Source: Pseudidiomarina aquimaris (lineage in GTDB: Bacteria; Pseudomonadota; Gammaproteobacteria; Enterobacterales; Alteromonadaceae). Taken from it: a DNA stretch of 64,000 bases. Below, one piece after another: positions 1 through 9,468 of the stretch. Location: positions 248,001 to 312,000 of the forward strand of contig NZ_PIPT01000001.1 of NCBI RefSeq assembly GCF_003987395.1. Direction: 5' to 3'. The notes below the pieces were generated by a model. It did no database searches and was not told where the DNA came from. It saw nothing but the letters and a program-made list of their open reading frames with translations. A program made the position numbers and the translations under genes. The first letter of the stretch is position 1. The number at the start of each line of letters is the position of its first letter.

Positions 1-1
1 G

Positions 2-667
2 AGCTACACCGGTTCGGATTCAGCAAATTTAATCGAGGGAATCGAAGTTGAGCCAGGTAGCTATGGTCAGTTACGTCTCGTTATGAGTGAAGGTTCTTAC
101 GTGCAGGTTGGCGACGAGCAACTGCCACTGCAGGTACCTTCCAATGAGCTTAAATTTGACAGCTTAACGCTTGATATCAACGGTAATGCTTCATATACCG
201 TTGAATTTGATTTGCGTCAGGCGATGGTTGACCCAGTAGGTATCGCTGGTTATTTCCTTAAGCCACGTGGAGTGCGTTTGGTGAATAACCTTGAAATTGG
301 CCATATCGAAGGGACGCTTGCTGAAGAGCTGTTAATTAATAATTCATGCACGGTCGCACCAAGCGACGTGTCTGAGCCAGTGGCTGTGGTGTATCTCTAT
401 GAAGGAACTGACTTAGAGCTCACCACCCTGGCAGATGTGGGTGGGGCAGAGACCCATCAACCGTATGCCGTTGCAGCGGTGTACTTTGATGGCGTTTCTG
501 CCTACACCTTTTCTGTCGGTTACGTAGCGGCAGCTGATTACTCCGCTGCGTGGAGCTGCCAGACGGATGACGATCCTGAGGCAGACGATGACCTAACATT
601 TAATGGAGTTGTAAATGTTAGCGTTGATGGGGATGGTGCAGTGACGGCTGTAGACATCTCTGGATAA
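2..667 (+). CDS. DUF4382 family protein, C-terminal part (5' end outside window)
   Basis: The reading frame is open from base 2, so the gene starts upstream of the window and only the last 221 codons are present. The text before the first internal Met (residues reading SYTGSDSANLIEGIEVEPG and then YGQLRLVM) and the part with PLQVPSNELK match the style of DUF4382 proteins, which are secreted or lipid-anchored beta-rich proteins of unknown role. The tail is acidic (QTDDDPEADDDL). There is no membrane segment in the visible part. The family call is from recall of the pattern; the function is unknown. Confidence 0.7.
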   Translation, partial: SYTGSDSANLIEGIEVEPGSYGQLRLVMSEGSYVQVGDEQLPLQVPSNELKFDSLTLDINGNASYTVEFDLRQAMVDPVGIAGYFLKPRGVRLVNNLEIGHIEGTLAEELLINNSCTVAPSDVSEPVAVVYLYEGTDLELTTLADVGGAETHQPYAVAAVYFDGVSAYTFSVGYVAAADYSAAWSCQTDDDPEADDDLTFNGVVNVSVDGDGAVTAVDISG

Positions 668-715
668 ACACGCTGACACTAAGTTAGTGCATGTTTATCA
701 CTTTGTTCTCCAATT

Positions 716-739
716 AAAAGCCCCGCAAGGGGCTTTTTT
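716..739 (+). terminator. Rho-independent terminator after the DUF4382 gene
   Basis: The stem AAGCCCC/GGGGCTT has a short GCAA-type loop and is followed by six T. It lies 49 bases after the stop codon. A second imperfect hairpin (GATAAACA at 663-670 with TGTTTATC at 692-699, and CACTAA/TTAGTG inside) overlaps the stop codon just before it. Confidence 0.9.
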
Positions 740-820
740 GGTTTTCTGCGGCAATGGCTTTTTTTTCCCTGCTATTCAGGCCATACTTAGCCTCATTCTA
801 TTTTAATCAAGCGATGCAGT

Positions 821-1348
821 ATGAAACTGAAATCAACTCTGTTAACCACAGTTGCGCTGGTTTTTTCAGGTTTAAGTACTCAAGTTTACGCGCAACATGC
901 GCAAGATGAGTGCGGCACTGACGCCAAACAGACCTGCAGCTATGAAGTTACACAACTCTGTGTTGCCGAACACAAGCAACCGATGATGCAGGTCGAAATA
1001 GCCGACACTTTTGGCAAGCGCGCCCGCGGTCTAATGCATCGCGAGCAGCTTGCGCAAGATCAAGGAATGTGGTTTGTGTACCCAACCGAACGCCCCGGCT
1101 ATTCTGGCTTTTGGATGCACAACACTCTTATCCCACTGGATATTGCTTATCTCGATAAAGACTTACGTGTTGTGAAAACCTTCACAATGCAACCCTGTAC
1201 CAGTAAGAATCCACGCAATTGTCCCTCGTATCGACCTGATGCAAATTACTGGTCGGCGCTGGAAATGAGTGCTGGATATTTTGCTACCCATGACATTAAA
1301 GTCGGAACCCAACTACAACAATGCCAACAACAGGAGAGTAACCGATGA
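821..1348 (+). CDS. DUF192 family secreted protein
   Basis: This is a 175-residue protein with a signal peptide (residues 1-24, ending VYA). The DUF192 domain follows at about 50-165: QVEIADTFGKRARGLMHRE, then GMWFVYP, FWMHNTLIPLDIAYLD and a C-terminal ALEMSAGYF. DUF192 proteins are small periplasmic or exported proteins of unknown biochemical role. Extra cysteines occur (DECGTDAKQTCSYEVTQLC near the N terminus, and PCTSKNPRNC), which could form disulfides in the periplasm. The stop overlaps the start of the following M28 peptidase by four bases (ATGA), so the two are translationally coupled. Confidence 0.85.
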   Translation: MKLKSTLLTTVALVFSGLSTQVYAQHAQDECGTDAKQTCSYEVTQLCVAEHKQPMMQVEIADTFGKRARGLMHREQLAQDQGMWFVYPTERPGYSGFWMHNTLIPLDIAYLDKDLRVVKTFTMQPCTSKNPRNCPSYRPDANYWSALEMSAGYFATHDIKVGTQLQQCQQQESNR

Positions 1349-3009
1349 AGAAGCTTTCGGTACTGGCTGCGAGCATGCTCGTGATTGCGTGCAGTCCTGC
1401 CAGTGAACCTGAATCTACAACGTCACCGCAGGTGGATGTTGATCCTTATAGTTTCAATGAAAACTACCGTGACTATCTTGCCACGCTAAGTTCTGACGAA
1501 TTTGAGGGCAGGGCACCGGCCAGTAAAGGCGAGCAATTGACCGTGGCTTTTGTTGAGGAGAAATTCCGCAGTTGGGGGCTCAAGCCATACAACCAAGAAG
1601 AAAACAATTATCAGCAGCAAGTCCCGTTAGTCAAAATGACGCCTTATAGCGTTTCTAACATGACCTTCTCAAATAATGACCTGGGTGAGTTCGCTTACAA
1701 ACAAGACATGATGGCTTGGTCACCGCGCGTGCAAGAAAGCGTCGAGTTAGCGGATAGCGAGATGGTTTTTGCGGGCTACGGTATCGTCGCACCAGAATAT
1801 GGCTGGAATGACTACGAAGGACTCGATGTCGAAGGCAAAACCGTGGTGGTACTGGTAAATGATCCAGGCTATGACTCAGGCGATCCTGAAGTCTTCAATG
1901 GTAAAGCAATGACCTACTATGGCCGCTGGACCTATAAATTTGAAGAAGCTTCGCGTCAGGGCGCAGCCGGTATCATCGTTGTTCATGAAACCGGACCAGC
2001 AGGGTATGGCTGGGGCGTGATTGCCGGTGGTTCTCCGGTACGCTTTGATTTGGCGCGCGAAAATAAAAATATGGATCGCACCGAAATTGAAGGTTGGATC
2101 ACCACCGAAGCCGCGGACAAGCTCTTTGCGCGTGTTGGCTCATCTTACGCGGAAATGCGTGAGCGTGCGCAACAAGCAGACTTTGCACCTGTGCCGTTAG
2201 AAACAGCGATGTCGGTTAGCGTGCAAACAGACTTTGAATACCTTGATTCGCCAAATTTGATTGGTTATATCGAGGGTAAAACCAATCCAGAAGAGCATGT
2301 TATCTACATGGCACATTGGGATCATATGGGTATGAATCCGATTGCCAGCGATGACCAGATTTACAATGGAGCGCAAGATAACGCTTCTGGTACTGCAGGG
2401 GTTATGGCGATTGCGGAATTCTTTGCAAGCCAGCCACAGCCGAACCGTTCAGTGCTTTTCATCTTAGTTACGGCTGAAGAACGTGGTCTGTTAGGCTCTC
2501 AATGGTACGCGAACAACCCGATGTTGCCGCTTGGTAAAGCTGTAGCTGGAGTTAACATGGATGTTCTGAACGTTTATGGACCGATGCGTGACATGGTGGT
2601 CGTTGGCCATGGTAATTCAGAGCTTGAAGAGTACTTGGCTAAGTATGTTGAACAGCAGGATCGTTACGTAGCACCTGAACCAACACCTGAAGCAGGTTCA
2701 TTCTACCGCTCAGATCATTTCAATCTAGCGAAGAAAGGCGTGCCGATGCTGTACGCAAAAGGTGGTAACGATCATGTTGAGCATGGTGAAGCTTACGGTA
2801 AAGAAAAACGTGCCGAATACGTGCAAATTGCTTACCACAAGCCGGCCGACGAGTATGATCCGGAGTGGGATCTGCGTGGTATTCAGCAAGACCTGTGGCT
2901 GTATTACTGGATTGGTGATGAGTTAGCTAACTCCGACGCTTGGCCGAATTGGTATGCTGGAAATGAGTTCCGCGCAATTCGGGATGAAACTGCGAGCGAA
3001 CGCCAGTAA
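1345..3009 (+). CDS. M28 family metallopeptidase, lipoprotein, with PA-domain insert
   Basis: This is a 554-residue zinc peptidase. The N terminus is a lipoprotein signal with lipobox VIAC (Cys16), so the enzyme is probably membrane-anchored facing the periplasm or surface. A protease-associated insert occupies about 120-260 (VFAGYGIVAPEYGWNDYEGLD). The M28 catalytic part follows: AHWDHMGM (zinc His and Asp), QDNASGTAG (bridging Asp), LVTAEERGLLGS (catalytic Glu and zinc Glu), VNMDV (zinc Asp) and SDHFNLAKKGVPM (zinc His). All expected ligands appear present. It starts inside the stop of the DUF192 gene, so the pair forms an operon closed by a terminator. The substrate is unknown; family members are aminopeptidases. 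Confidence 0.9.
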   Translation: MKKLSVLAASMLVIACSPASEPESTTSPQVDVDPYSFNENYRDYLATLSSDEFEGRAPASKGEQLTVAFVEEKFRSWGLKPYNQEENNYQQQVPLVKMTPYSVSNMTFSNNDLGEFAYKQDMMAWSPRVQESVELADSEMVFAGYGIVAPEYGWNDYEGLDVEGKTVVVLVNDPGYDSGDPEVFNGKAMTYYGRWTYKFEEASRQGAAGIIVVHETGPAGYGWGVIAGGSPVRFDLARENKNMDRTEIEGWITTEAADKLFARVGSSYAEMRERAQQADFAPVPLETAMSVSVQTDFEYLDSPNLIGYIEGKTNPEEHVIYMAHWDHMGMNPIASDDQIYNGAQDNASGTAGVMAIAEFFASQPQPNRSVLFILVTAEERGLLGSQWYANNPMLPLGKAVAGVNMDVLNVYGPMRDMVVVGHGNSELEEYLAKYVEQQDRYVAPEPTPEAGSFYRSDHFNLAKKGVPMLYAKGGNDHVEHGEAYGKEKRAEYVQIAYHKPADEYDPEWDLRGIQQDLWLYYWIGDELANSDAWPNWYAGNEFRAIRDETASERQ

Positions 3010-3030
3010 ACTATTAGCTCTAGGTGAAGT

Positions 3031-3066
3031 ACGGCGGCGACTTAAAGCAGTTGCCGCCGTTTTTTA
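3031..3066 (+). terminator. Rho-independent terminator after the M28 gene
   Basis: ACGGCGGCGAC pairs with GTTGCCGCCGT across a short AT-rich loop, and a run of T follows. It lies 21 bases after the stop codon. Confidence 0.9.
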
Positions 3067-3113
3067 TGGTCACCAAGCAAGTTGGTGAAGGAAGACCTTA
3101 AGGAACCAATGTT

Positions 3114-3671
3114 TTGAGTTATACGGCAGAGATTTTTGGCGTCATTGCGTTAATCACGAATTTTATTGCTTATCGTCAGCCCACGGCAGACCGTTACCGC
3201 ATCGTTTCGGCCGTGGCCCTTGGTGCCTTGTCGATACATTTCTTTATGCTCGACGCCATTGCCGGCGGGATTGTTACCGGTATTGCGGTATTACGTAACT
3301 TCATTGCCTTGCGCTGGCAGGGCGCCATCGTATTGTGGAGTTTCGTGGCGATCCATGTAGTTTTCCTCTTTATCGAATGGCAATTTCCGATCACGGCACT
3401 CCACTTCAGCGACGGCTTTCACATTGAGTTCTCAGATCAGCCCAGTCACTGGTCGATTTGGATTGCCTACGCATCGTCGATTATTTTTACCGTAGGCTCG
3501 ATAAAACTGAATGACCCAAGCTTGATTCGCCGCTGGTTTATCTTAGCCGAATTACTCGGGCTTGCTTATGCGATCATCGTTGGAAGTGTTTCAGGCACGG
3601 TATTCAACATCGTGAATTTATCTAGCATTATTCTTAAATTGTTACAGGATAGACGCCCACAACGCTTGTAA
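3114..3671 (+). CDS. YgjV-family inner membrane protein
   Basis: This is a 185-residue polytopic membrane protein with about five or six hydrophobic segments. The early part (IFGVIALITNFIAYRQPTADRYR, then LSIHFFMLDAIAGGIVTG and LRNFIALRW) follows the pattern of E. coli YgjV, whose function is unknown. The start is TTG at 3114, preceded by AAGGA about nine bases upstream; the ATG at 3109 is out of frame and closes at once. The gene stands alone, with a terminator upstream. Confidence 0.75.
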   Translation: MSYTAEIFGVIALITNFIAYRQPTADRYRIVSAVALGALSIHFFMLDAIAGGIVTGIAVLRNFIALRWQGAIVLWSFVAIHVVFLFIEWQFPITALHFSDGFHIEFSDQPSHWSIWIAYASSIIFTVGSIKLNDPSLIRRWFILAELLGLAYAIIVGSVSGTVFNIVNLSSIILKLLQDRRPQRL

Positions 3672-3719
3672 TTTGCACTATTCGCCACAATAGTAAGATT
3701 AAGTTCCGAAGTAGAAGAT

Positions 3720-4070
3720 ATGAGACCTATGCTTATTTACATTCGCCAATGGCAAGAAAAAATGAAACCACAACCCAGCGCGAATCCGCTTGTCGTGCTG
3801 TTCAGCTGGTTGGTTTTTGGTTTCTTCTTACTATTGGCTTTAGGGTTGGGCCTGTTGTTTTTACTGGTCGGCTGGATTCTTTTGCTACCCGTTATGTGGC
3901 GTAAACGCCGTGAGCTGAAGCAAATGTGGCAATTCAAGAAAGCCGCCCAACAAGCGCAACGCGATGCGCAACAGCGTTATCAGCAGCAGCGGCAACAAGC
4001 GCAAGACCGTAATGATAACTCCGTTATTGACGGCGAATATACCGTTAAGGACGACGACCGCTCACGTTAG
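3720..4070 (+). CDS. Small membrane protein of unknown function
   Basis: This 116-residue protein has two closely spaced hydrophobic segments (about 24-60) and a Gln/Arg-rich, probably helical cytoplasmic tail (KAAQQAQRDAQQRYQQQRQQ), ending in an acidic-basic mix. I do not recognise a named family. The low-complexity Gln tail may form a coiled coil. Its 3' end overlaps the convergent DUF2937 gene by 26 bases, so the two transcripts are antisense at their ends. Confidence 0.6.
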   Translation: MRPMLIYIRQWQEKMKPQPSANPLVVLFSWLVFGFFLLLALGLGLLFLLVGWILLLPVMWRKRRELKQMWQFKKAAQQAQRDAQQRYQQQRQQAQDRNDNSVIDGEYTVKDDDRSR

Positions 4071-4569
4071 TGAAGGTGCGGCGGCGAGTGAATAGACGTT
4101 TACTCGCTGCCCATAGCAAATCAATCAAAACAGCTACGGCCAGTGCAAACAAGGCACCGGTAGCCAACGCCCGTTGGTTAAGTGGCACATTAAAGCTGTA
4201 CTCCGTAAGCGTACCTTGTAGTAATTCCTCATTATTTTGCCAGGCGAGCGCCCACAACTGTGCTGGATAGCTTTGTTGGTGCAGTTGGAGCTGCTGTTCA
4301 AATAAAGCCACGCGGGTAACGAGTTTTTCAATAATGGCAGCCTCTTCCTGAAATGCTGGTTCGTTACTCTGCCGATGTGCCTCGATGAGGCGTTGTAGAT
4401 CGCCTTGGTAGTGGCGGTCAGCAAGTGCTTGATAATCTCGATAGTAGACCATGGCTTCAGCGTATTGTGCTGCAAGACGTTGCTGATATTGGGTCAGGAG
4501 ATTTGGAGCTTGAATGCCGACAAGTAGGGCGGTAGTGGCAATCAGTAGTATAAAGTAGCGGTAAATCAT
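4045..4569 (-). CDS. DUF2937 family membrane protein
   Basis: This is a 174-residue protein with an N-terminal membrane segment (RYFILLIATTALLVGIQ), a long helical middle (about 20-125, rich in Gln and Leu) and a second membrane segment (ATGALFALAVAVLIDLLW). That layout and the motif NLLTQYQQRL match DUF2937, of unknown function. I chose the ATG at 4569 (MIYRYF) because a GAGGT ribosome binding site lies about 12 bases upstream. A longer frame starting at 4608 would run through the hairpin described next. It is the last gene behind the RND efflux pair on the same strand and may be co-transcribed. Confidence 0.75.
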   Translation of the reverse strand: MIYRYFILLIATTALLVGIQAPNLLTQYQQRLAAQYAEAMVYYRDYQALADRHYQGDLQRLIEAHRQSNEPAFQEEAAIIEKLVTRVALFEQQLQLHQQSYPAQLWALAWQNNEELLQGTLTEYSFNVPLNQRALATGALFALAVAVLIDLLWAASKRLFTRRRTFTNVSGRRP

Positions 4570-4571
4570 GA

Positions 4572-4605
4572 CTAAGGTTACCTCAATGGCTCGAGGTAAC
4601 CTTAG
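4572..4605 (-). promoter_or_regulatory. Perfect 13-bp hairpin covering the DUF2937 ribosome binding site
   Basis: CTAAGGTTACCTC at 4572-4584 is exactly complementary to GAGGTAACCTTAG at 4593-4605, with an eight-base loop. On the minus-strand transcript the 3' arm contains GAGGT, the ribosome binding site of the DUF2937 gene, and ends two bases before its ATG. There is no T run, so it does not look like a simple terminator. It sits between the RND pump stop (4626) and the next start. Confidence 0.75.
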
Positions 4606-4625
4606 CATGATGCTGTGGTACCAGC

Positions 4626-7600
4626 CTAATCTTCTTCGCGGACCTTTGGTGGGAAGGTGCGACGAACGATGTAGAACAGCAGCGGTACAAAGAAAATCGC
4701 TAAGATTGTGCCGCCGATCATACCGCCAATGACGCCGGTACCAATTGCCTGACGACTCACCGCACCGGCACCTGTAGAAAGCGCGAGCGGCAATACGCCA
4801 AAGGTAAAGGCGAGCGATGTCATCAAAATCGGACGCAAACGCAACCGTACCGCTTCCAAGGTCGCAGCCAGTAGCTCTTTTCCTTGTGCCTGAAGGTCTT
4901 TGGCGAACTCAACAATAAGAATTGCGTTTCGGGCCGAAACACCTACCGTGGTCAAGAGACCAACCTGGAAGTAAACGTCGTTCTCTAGGCCACGCATGGT
5001 TGCCGCAATGACGGCACCTAGCACCCCTAGCGGTACCACTAGCATAACCGCGAAGGGAATCGACCAGCTTTCATAAAGTGCTGAAAGACACAAGAAAACA
5101 ATCAATAGCGACAGGGCATAGAGCAGCGGCGCTTGATTTCCGGAGACCTTTTCTTCCAATGAAATACCGCTCCATTCATAGCCGACGCCACTTGGTAACT
5201 GCTCGATCATCGCCTCCATGGCCATCATCGCGTCACCAGAGGATTTGCCTGGAGCTGCTTCACCTTGAATATTCATGGCAGGCACGCCGTTGTAACGCTC
5301 AAGACGCTGCGGACCAAAGGTCCAGCTGGAGGTTGCAAAAGCCGAAAATGGAACCATTTCGCCTTGGTCATTGCGTACGTACCATTGCTCTAGGTCTTCA
5401 GGCGTCATACGGCTCTCCGCAACCCCTTGTACATAGACTTTCTTTACCCGACCGCGGTCGATAAAGTCATTGACGTACGTCGAGCCGAAGCCGTTGGCTA
5501 AGGTCGCATTGATTTGCTCAATCGATAGTCCAAGTGCTTTGGCTTTCTGGAAGTCGACGTTAATTTTGAATTGTGAAGTGTCTTCCAAGCCATTCGGGCG
5601 CACACCGACTACGTCAGGGTTTTGCGCGGCCATACCGAGCAGTTGGTTGCGCGCTTGGAGTAAACCTTCATGACCTAAACCACCACGATCCTGCAAGTAG
5701 AGGTTGAAGCCACTCGCGTTACCCAATGACGGAATGGATGGCAAGTTGAAAGCAAAGATCATGGCTTCGCGAACTTGGCTGAAGTATCCCATCGCTTGGC
5801 CAATAATGGCCTCAATTTGCAGCTCAGGTGTGGTTCGTTCAGACCAATCGGTCATGCGCACGAAAGCGAGACCGGCATTTTGGCCTTGACCACTAAAGCT
5901 AAAACCTACCACCGAGAAAATTGAGCGAATCCCCGAAGCTTGATCGAGGTAGTAGTCCTCGATTTTCTTCATGGTTTGCATGGATTGGTCTTGCGTGGCA
6001 CCTGCAGGCAACTGCATCTGCGTTAGGAATACACCGCGATCTTCGTTCGGGATGAACGAGCTTGGCATACGCATAAACATATAAACGAGCACTGCAACAA
6101 GGGCGAGGTAAATTGCCACGAAGCGCAAACTACGTTTAATAATACTGCCTACGCCGTTGGTATACTTTTCGGTGAGGCGATTGAGACCGCGATTGAAGCC
6201 ACCAAGAAGACCTTTAGCTTTCTTCTCTTCGTCAATTGGCTTCAGCAACGTCGCACACAAGGCGGGGCTGAAGATAATCGCCACCATGACCGAGAGTCCC
6301 ATGGCGGAGATGATCGTCACTGAGAATTGACGATAGACCGCACCGGTGGAGCCACCAAAGAAGGCCATCGGTACGAATACCGCAGCCATCACCAAACCAA
6401 TAGCGATAAGGGCGCCAGTAATTTGCCCCATTGATTTAATGGTTGCCTTGCGTGGTGAGAGTCCCTCATCGTGCATCAAGCGCTCAACGTTCTCGACCAC
6501 GACGATCGCGTCATCCACGAGCAAGCCGATGGCAAGCACTAAGCCAAACATGGTAAGCGTGTTAATACTGAAGCCGAACGCTGACATGATGCCAAAGGTA
6601 CCCAACACGACCACTGGAATAGCGAGGGTAGGGATCAACGTGGCACGCAAATTCTGCAGGAATAGCAGCATCAGCAAGAACACCAAGACAAAGGCCTCGA
6701 AAAGGATCTTAACCACTTCAGTAATCGAGGTCTCAACAAATGGCGTGGTGTCATAAGGGATGACCAATTCAACTCCCGGAGGGAAGAATTGCTCGAGTTC
6801 GGCCACACGCTCTTTTACCGCAGCGGCAGTATCTAAGGCGTTCGCTCCGGTAGCTAGATTAATTGCTAAGCCAGTTGCAGCTTGGCGATTATAGCGTGCG
6901 ATGGTGGTGTAGTTTTCGCCACCCAGCTCGACCTTAGCGACATCTTTGACCTTCACTGCCGAGCCATCATTGTTCACCCGCAAAAGAATGTTTTCGAATT
7001 CTTCAACGGTTTCTAAACGGGTTTGGGCAATGATAGATGAGGTTAAGCGTTGACCTTCAACCGCTGGTGTGCCCCCAAGTTGACCTGCGGCGACTTGGTT
7101 GTTTTGTTCCCGCAACGCAAGCACCACATCGGTGGTGGTTAGGTTATAACGGGTTAGTTTTTGCGGATCGAGCCAAATACGCATGGCATAGGGTGAACCG
7201 AAAAGTTGTACATTACCCACACCAGGGGTCCGCGCAATCGGGTCTTTAATGTTACTTGAAATATAATCGCCAAGGTCGATTTGATTGATTTCAGGATTGC
7301 TCGAAATCAAAGCAAGTACCATCAAGAACGAGTTATTCGACTTGGCGACCACCAAGCCTTGATCTTGCACCGCTTGTGGTAACAACGGTACCACCAACTG
7401 CAACTTGTTCTGTACCTGTACTTGCGCAATGTCGGGGTCGGTACCTGCGGCGAAGGTGAGGGTAATACTGGCATTGCCCGCAGAATCACTCGCCGACGAG
7501 AAATACATCAGGTTATCGATACCGTTTAAGTTCTGCTCGATAACCTGAGTCACACTTTCCTCAAGTGTTTCCGCAGTCGCACCTGGATAGGTTGCATTAA

Positions 7601-7733
7601 TTTGCACCGACGGTGGGGCAATCTCAGGGTATTGCTCGACCGGCAGTTGCGTGACGGCGAGACCACCCGCAAGCATAATTACGATTGCAATCACCCATGC
7701 GAAAATTGGGCGATCGATAAAAAATTTAGCCAT
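4626..7733 (-). CDS. RND multidrug efflux transporter, inner membrane pump (AcrB/MexB, HAE1 type)
   Basis: This 1035-residue pump has the usual AcrB length. It begins [17 protein letters not shown], typical of HAE1 pumps. The two halves each have a large periplasmic loop. The charged pair [16 protein letters not shown] in TM4 carries the two proton-relay Asp residues, and the C-terminal half has [22 protein letters not shown] with the TM10 Lys replaced in register by the usual N/A pattern of this family. It acts as a proton-driven trimer with the adaptor encoded three bases upstream and an outer-membrane TolC-type channel that is not encoded here. The substrate range cannot be read from the sequence. 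Confidence 0.95.
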   Translation of the reverse strand: MAKFFIDRPIFAWVIAIVIMLAGGLAVTQLPVEQYPEIAPPSVQINATYPGATAETLEESVTQVIEQNLNGIDNLMYFSSASDSAGNASITLTFAAGTDPDIAQVQVQNKLQLVVPLLPQAVQDQGLVVAKSNNSFLMVLALISSNPEINQIDLGDYISSNIKDPIARTPGVGNVQLFGSPYAMRIWLDPQKLTRYNLTTTDVVLALREQNNQVAAGQLGGTPAVEGQRLTSSIIAQTRLETVEEFENILLRVNNDGSAVKVKDVAKVELGGENYTTIARYNRQAATGLAINLATGANALDTAAAVKERVAELEQFFPPGVELVIPYDTTPFVETSITEVVKILFEAFVLVFLLMLLFLQNLRATLIPTLAIPVVVLGTFGIMSAFGFSINTLTMFGLVLAIGLLVDDAIVVVENVERLMHDEGLSPRKATIKSMGQITGALIAIGLVMAAVFVPMAFFGGSTGAVYRQFSVTIISAMGLSVMVAIIFSPALCATLLKPIDEEKKAKGLLGGFNRGLNRLTEKYTNGVGSIIKRSLRFVAIYLALVAVLVYMFMRMPSSFIPNEDRGVFLTQMQLPAGATQDQSMQTMKKIEDYYLDQASGIRSIFSVVGFSFSGQGQNAGLAFVRMTDWSERTTPELQIEAIIGQAMGYFSQVREAMIFAFNLPSIPSLGNASGFNLYLQDRGGLGHEGLLQARNQLLGMAAQNPDVVGVRPNGLEDTSQFKINVDFQKAKALGLSIEQINATLANGFGSTYVNDFIDRGRVKKVYVQGVAESRMTPEDLEQWYVRNDQGEMVPFSAFATSSWTFGPQRLERYNGVPAMNIQGEAAPGKSSGDAMMAMEAMIEQLPSGVGYEWSGISLEEKVSGNQAPLLYALSLLIVFLCLSALYESWSIPFAVMLVVPLGVLGAVIAATMRGLENDVYFQVGLLTTVGVSARNAILIVEFAKDLQAQGKELLAATLEAVRLRLRPILMTSLAFTFGVLPLALSTGAGAVSRQAIGTGVIGGMIGGTILAIFFVPLLFYIVRRTFPPKVREED

Positions 7734-7736
7734 AGG

Positions 7737-8885
7737 TTACTTCACTTCTTCCGTTTGCACTGGCGCACCAGGTTGAATTTTCTGTAGACCTTCAACAATG
7801 ACTTGGTCTCCCGCCTCAAGGCCACTGCGGACAATCCATGATTTTCCGCTGGTGCCGTCGAGTTCGAGGTAACGTTGTTCGACTTTACCTTCTTGGTTAA
7901 CTACCATGGCCACGGCACGCCCACGAGGGTCACGCGAGACACCGGTTTGCGGGGCTAGCAGCGCGCCTTGCAGTGAGCCAGAGGCAACTTCGGCGGTGAC
8001 GTACATGCCAGGTAAGATGCGTCGCTCAGGATTAGCGAATTGCGCACGCAAGGTAATTGAGCTGGTGGTTGGATCTACAGTCACTTCGTTGAAAAGCAGC
8101 TTGCCTTCGGCGAGCACTTCTTTGCTGCCATTGGCAAATAAACGCACTTGCGGCTGATTATCAGCCGTCATACTAATACGCCCAGCGGCAATCGCTTGTT
8201 GGAGTTGTAAATACGCTTCACTACCTTGTTGAATATCAACGTAGATGGGATCCAATTGATGAATCATGGTTAAGGCTTGCGCCTGACCCACACTTACTAA
8301 AGCACCTTCAGTCAGTAAAGAACGACCAATACGACCACTAATCGGGGCTTTTACTTTGGTGTATTCGAGATTGAGTTGCGCACGTTCAAGCTCCGCCTCA
8401 GCAACCTTAAGTGCTGCTTTGGCTTGTAAATAAGCGGCTTCGGCTTCGTCAAACTCTTGTTGGCTGACGGCTTTCTTTTCGAGCAGGCCCTGGAATCGCT
8501 CGAAGCGCGCACTACTTGCCGCCAACGTTGCTTGCGTTTGCGCCACTGCGGCTGCAGCTGCACTTACGTCCGCCTCATAGGTGGCCGCATCAATTTGATA
8601 CAACGACTGGCCAGCTTTGACCTCGCTGCCTTCGGTGAAGAGTTGCTGCTCGAGGATACCACTTACTTGTGGACGCACTTCTGCGCTGCGATAAGCAGTC
8701 GCACGACCGGGTAACGTGACATTGATCGCAACATCTTGTGGTTGCAGTGTGACGACGCCCACAGTTTGCTGTGGTTGCGCTTGCTGTTGTTGTGCAGCAC
8801 CTTCATTGTTGTCGCTACAGCCGCTAATAAAGAGCGCGCTAGCCAAGACAGCTGCGGCGATTGGTGATAGGTTACGTTGACGCAT
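7737..8885 (-). CDS. RND efflux periplasmic adaptor subunit (AcrA/MexA type)
   Basis: This is a 382-residue lipoprotein; the lipobox is LFISGC (Cys23). It has a Gln-rich linker, then half-lipoyl motifs flanking a helical hairpin (RPQVSGILEQQLFTEGSEVKAGQSLYQID, then coiled coil at about 100-170, then VKAPISGRIGRSLLTEGALV), and a beta-barrel/membrane-proximal end. It links the pump to an outer-membrane channel. It is first in the operon, with the pump gene three bases behind. The promoter and a probable TetR-type operator lie directly upstream (see 8932-8960). Confidence 0.95.
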   Translation of the reverse strand: MRQRNLSPIAAAVLASALFISGCSDNNEGAAQQQQAQPQQTVGVVTLQPQDVAINVTLPGRATAYRSAEVRPQVSGILEQQLFTEGSEVKAGQSLYQIDAATYEADVSAAAAAVAQTQATLAASSARFERFQGLLEKKAVSQQEFDEAEAAYLQAKAALKVAEAELERAQLNLEYTKVKAPISGRIGRSLLTEGALVSVGQAQALTMIHQLDPIYVDIQQGSEAYLQLQQAIAAGRISMTADNQPQVRLFANGSKEVLAEGKLLFNEVTVDPTTSSITLRAQFANPERRILPGMYVTAEVASGSLQGALLAPQTGVSRDPRGRAVAMVVNQEGKVEQRYLELDGTSGKSWIVRSGLEAGDQVIVEGLQKIQPGAPVQTEEVK

Positions 8886-8931
8886 TAAAATCTACCTCAT
8901 ACATTTGGGGTGCGTTTTTTTTAGGTGCTCA

Positions 8932-8960
8932 ATTATACATACATACATGAATGTTTGTAA
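8932..8960 (-). promoter_or_regulatory. Sigma-70 promoter for the RND efflux operon
   Basis: Read on the minus strand, TTACAA (8960-8955) is followed after exactly 17 bases by a perfect TATAAT (8937-8932). The -10 box is about 45 bases upstream of the adaptor start at 8885. Confidence 0.8.
8936..8959. promoter_or_regulatory. AcrR-like operator overlapping the RND promoter
   Basis: The plus strand reads TACATACATACA then TGAATGTTTGTA. The known E. coli AcrR site reads TACATACATTTG then TGAATGTATGTA, so 20 of 24 positions agree (comparison from memory). It is an imperfect inverted repeat that covers the -35 to -10 spacer of the efflux promoter. No tetR/acrR gene lies next to it, so the repressor would be encoded elsewhere. 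Confidence 0.75.
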
Positions 8961-9010
8961 GTGTGAATCGCATTTTTATTAGTGGTACGTCGACTTATTG
9001 GTAAAAGTTT

Positions 9011-9457
9011 ATGTCATTAACCTTTCGCAAGAGTTTAATTGTTGGGGCTGTGGTTCTCATTGTCGGATTGATTGCTATTTGGTGGTGGCACAGCGCAATT
9101 GATAGCCAAGGCTCGCGCCAACGTAACGCCCAATACACTGAGTTGCTAGAGCTCTCTGGCCAGTTAAATCGCGACTTACCGCGTCTTTTGGATCGTCAGA
9201 CGCGTTTTGAGCGCGCCGAAGTCGTCAATTATGGTATGCGTTTTTACTACAGCCTCGTGAGTGTGGACCGCTTTACCCATGACGAAGCGGCACTGGCAGA
9301 GCAAGTCGAGCCGCAATTACGTGAGGCCTATTGCAACGATGACAACCTCGCTTTTTATCGGGAGCGAGCGGACTTCATTGAGTTTCAGTACTTAGATCAG
9401 AATGAGCTAAAGATTTTTCATTTCCGTTTTAGTCCAGACGACTGTCGGACAGACTAA
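9011..9457 (+). CDS. Single-pass membrane protein of unknown function
   Basis: This 148-residue protein has an N-terminal signal-anchor (residues 8-26, LIVGAVVLIVGLIAIWWW) followed by a hydrophilic, mostly helical periplasmic domain with two cysteines (EAYCNDDN and SPDDCRTD). I do not recognise the family. It is divergent from the RND operon and shares the intergenic region with it. The following M28 gene starts 11 bases behind the stop, so they may be one transcript. The ribosome binding site is weak. Confidence 0.6.
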   Translation: MSLTFRKSLIVGAVVLIVGLIAIWWWHSAIDSQGSRQRNAQYTELLELSGQLNRDLPRLLDRQTRFERAEVVNYGMRFYYSLVSVDRFTHDEAALAEQVEPQLREAYCNDDNLAFYRERADFIEFQYLDQNELKIFHFRFSPDDCRTD

Positions 9458-9468
9458 AGGTAGATAGT

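Noticed and set aside
8755-8800. Short CAA/GTT-rich repeat within the adaptor gene
   Set aside because: It encodes the Gln-rich linker after the lipobox, which is common in this protein class.
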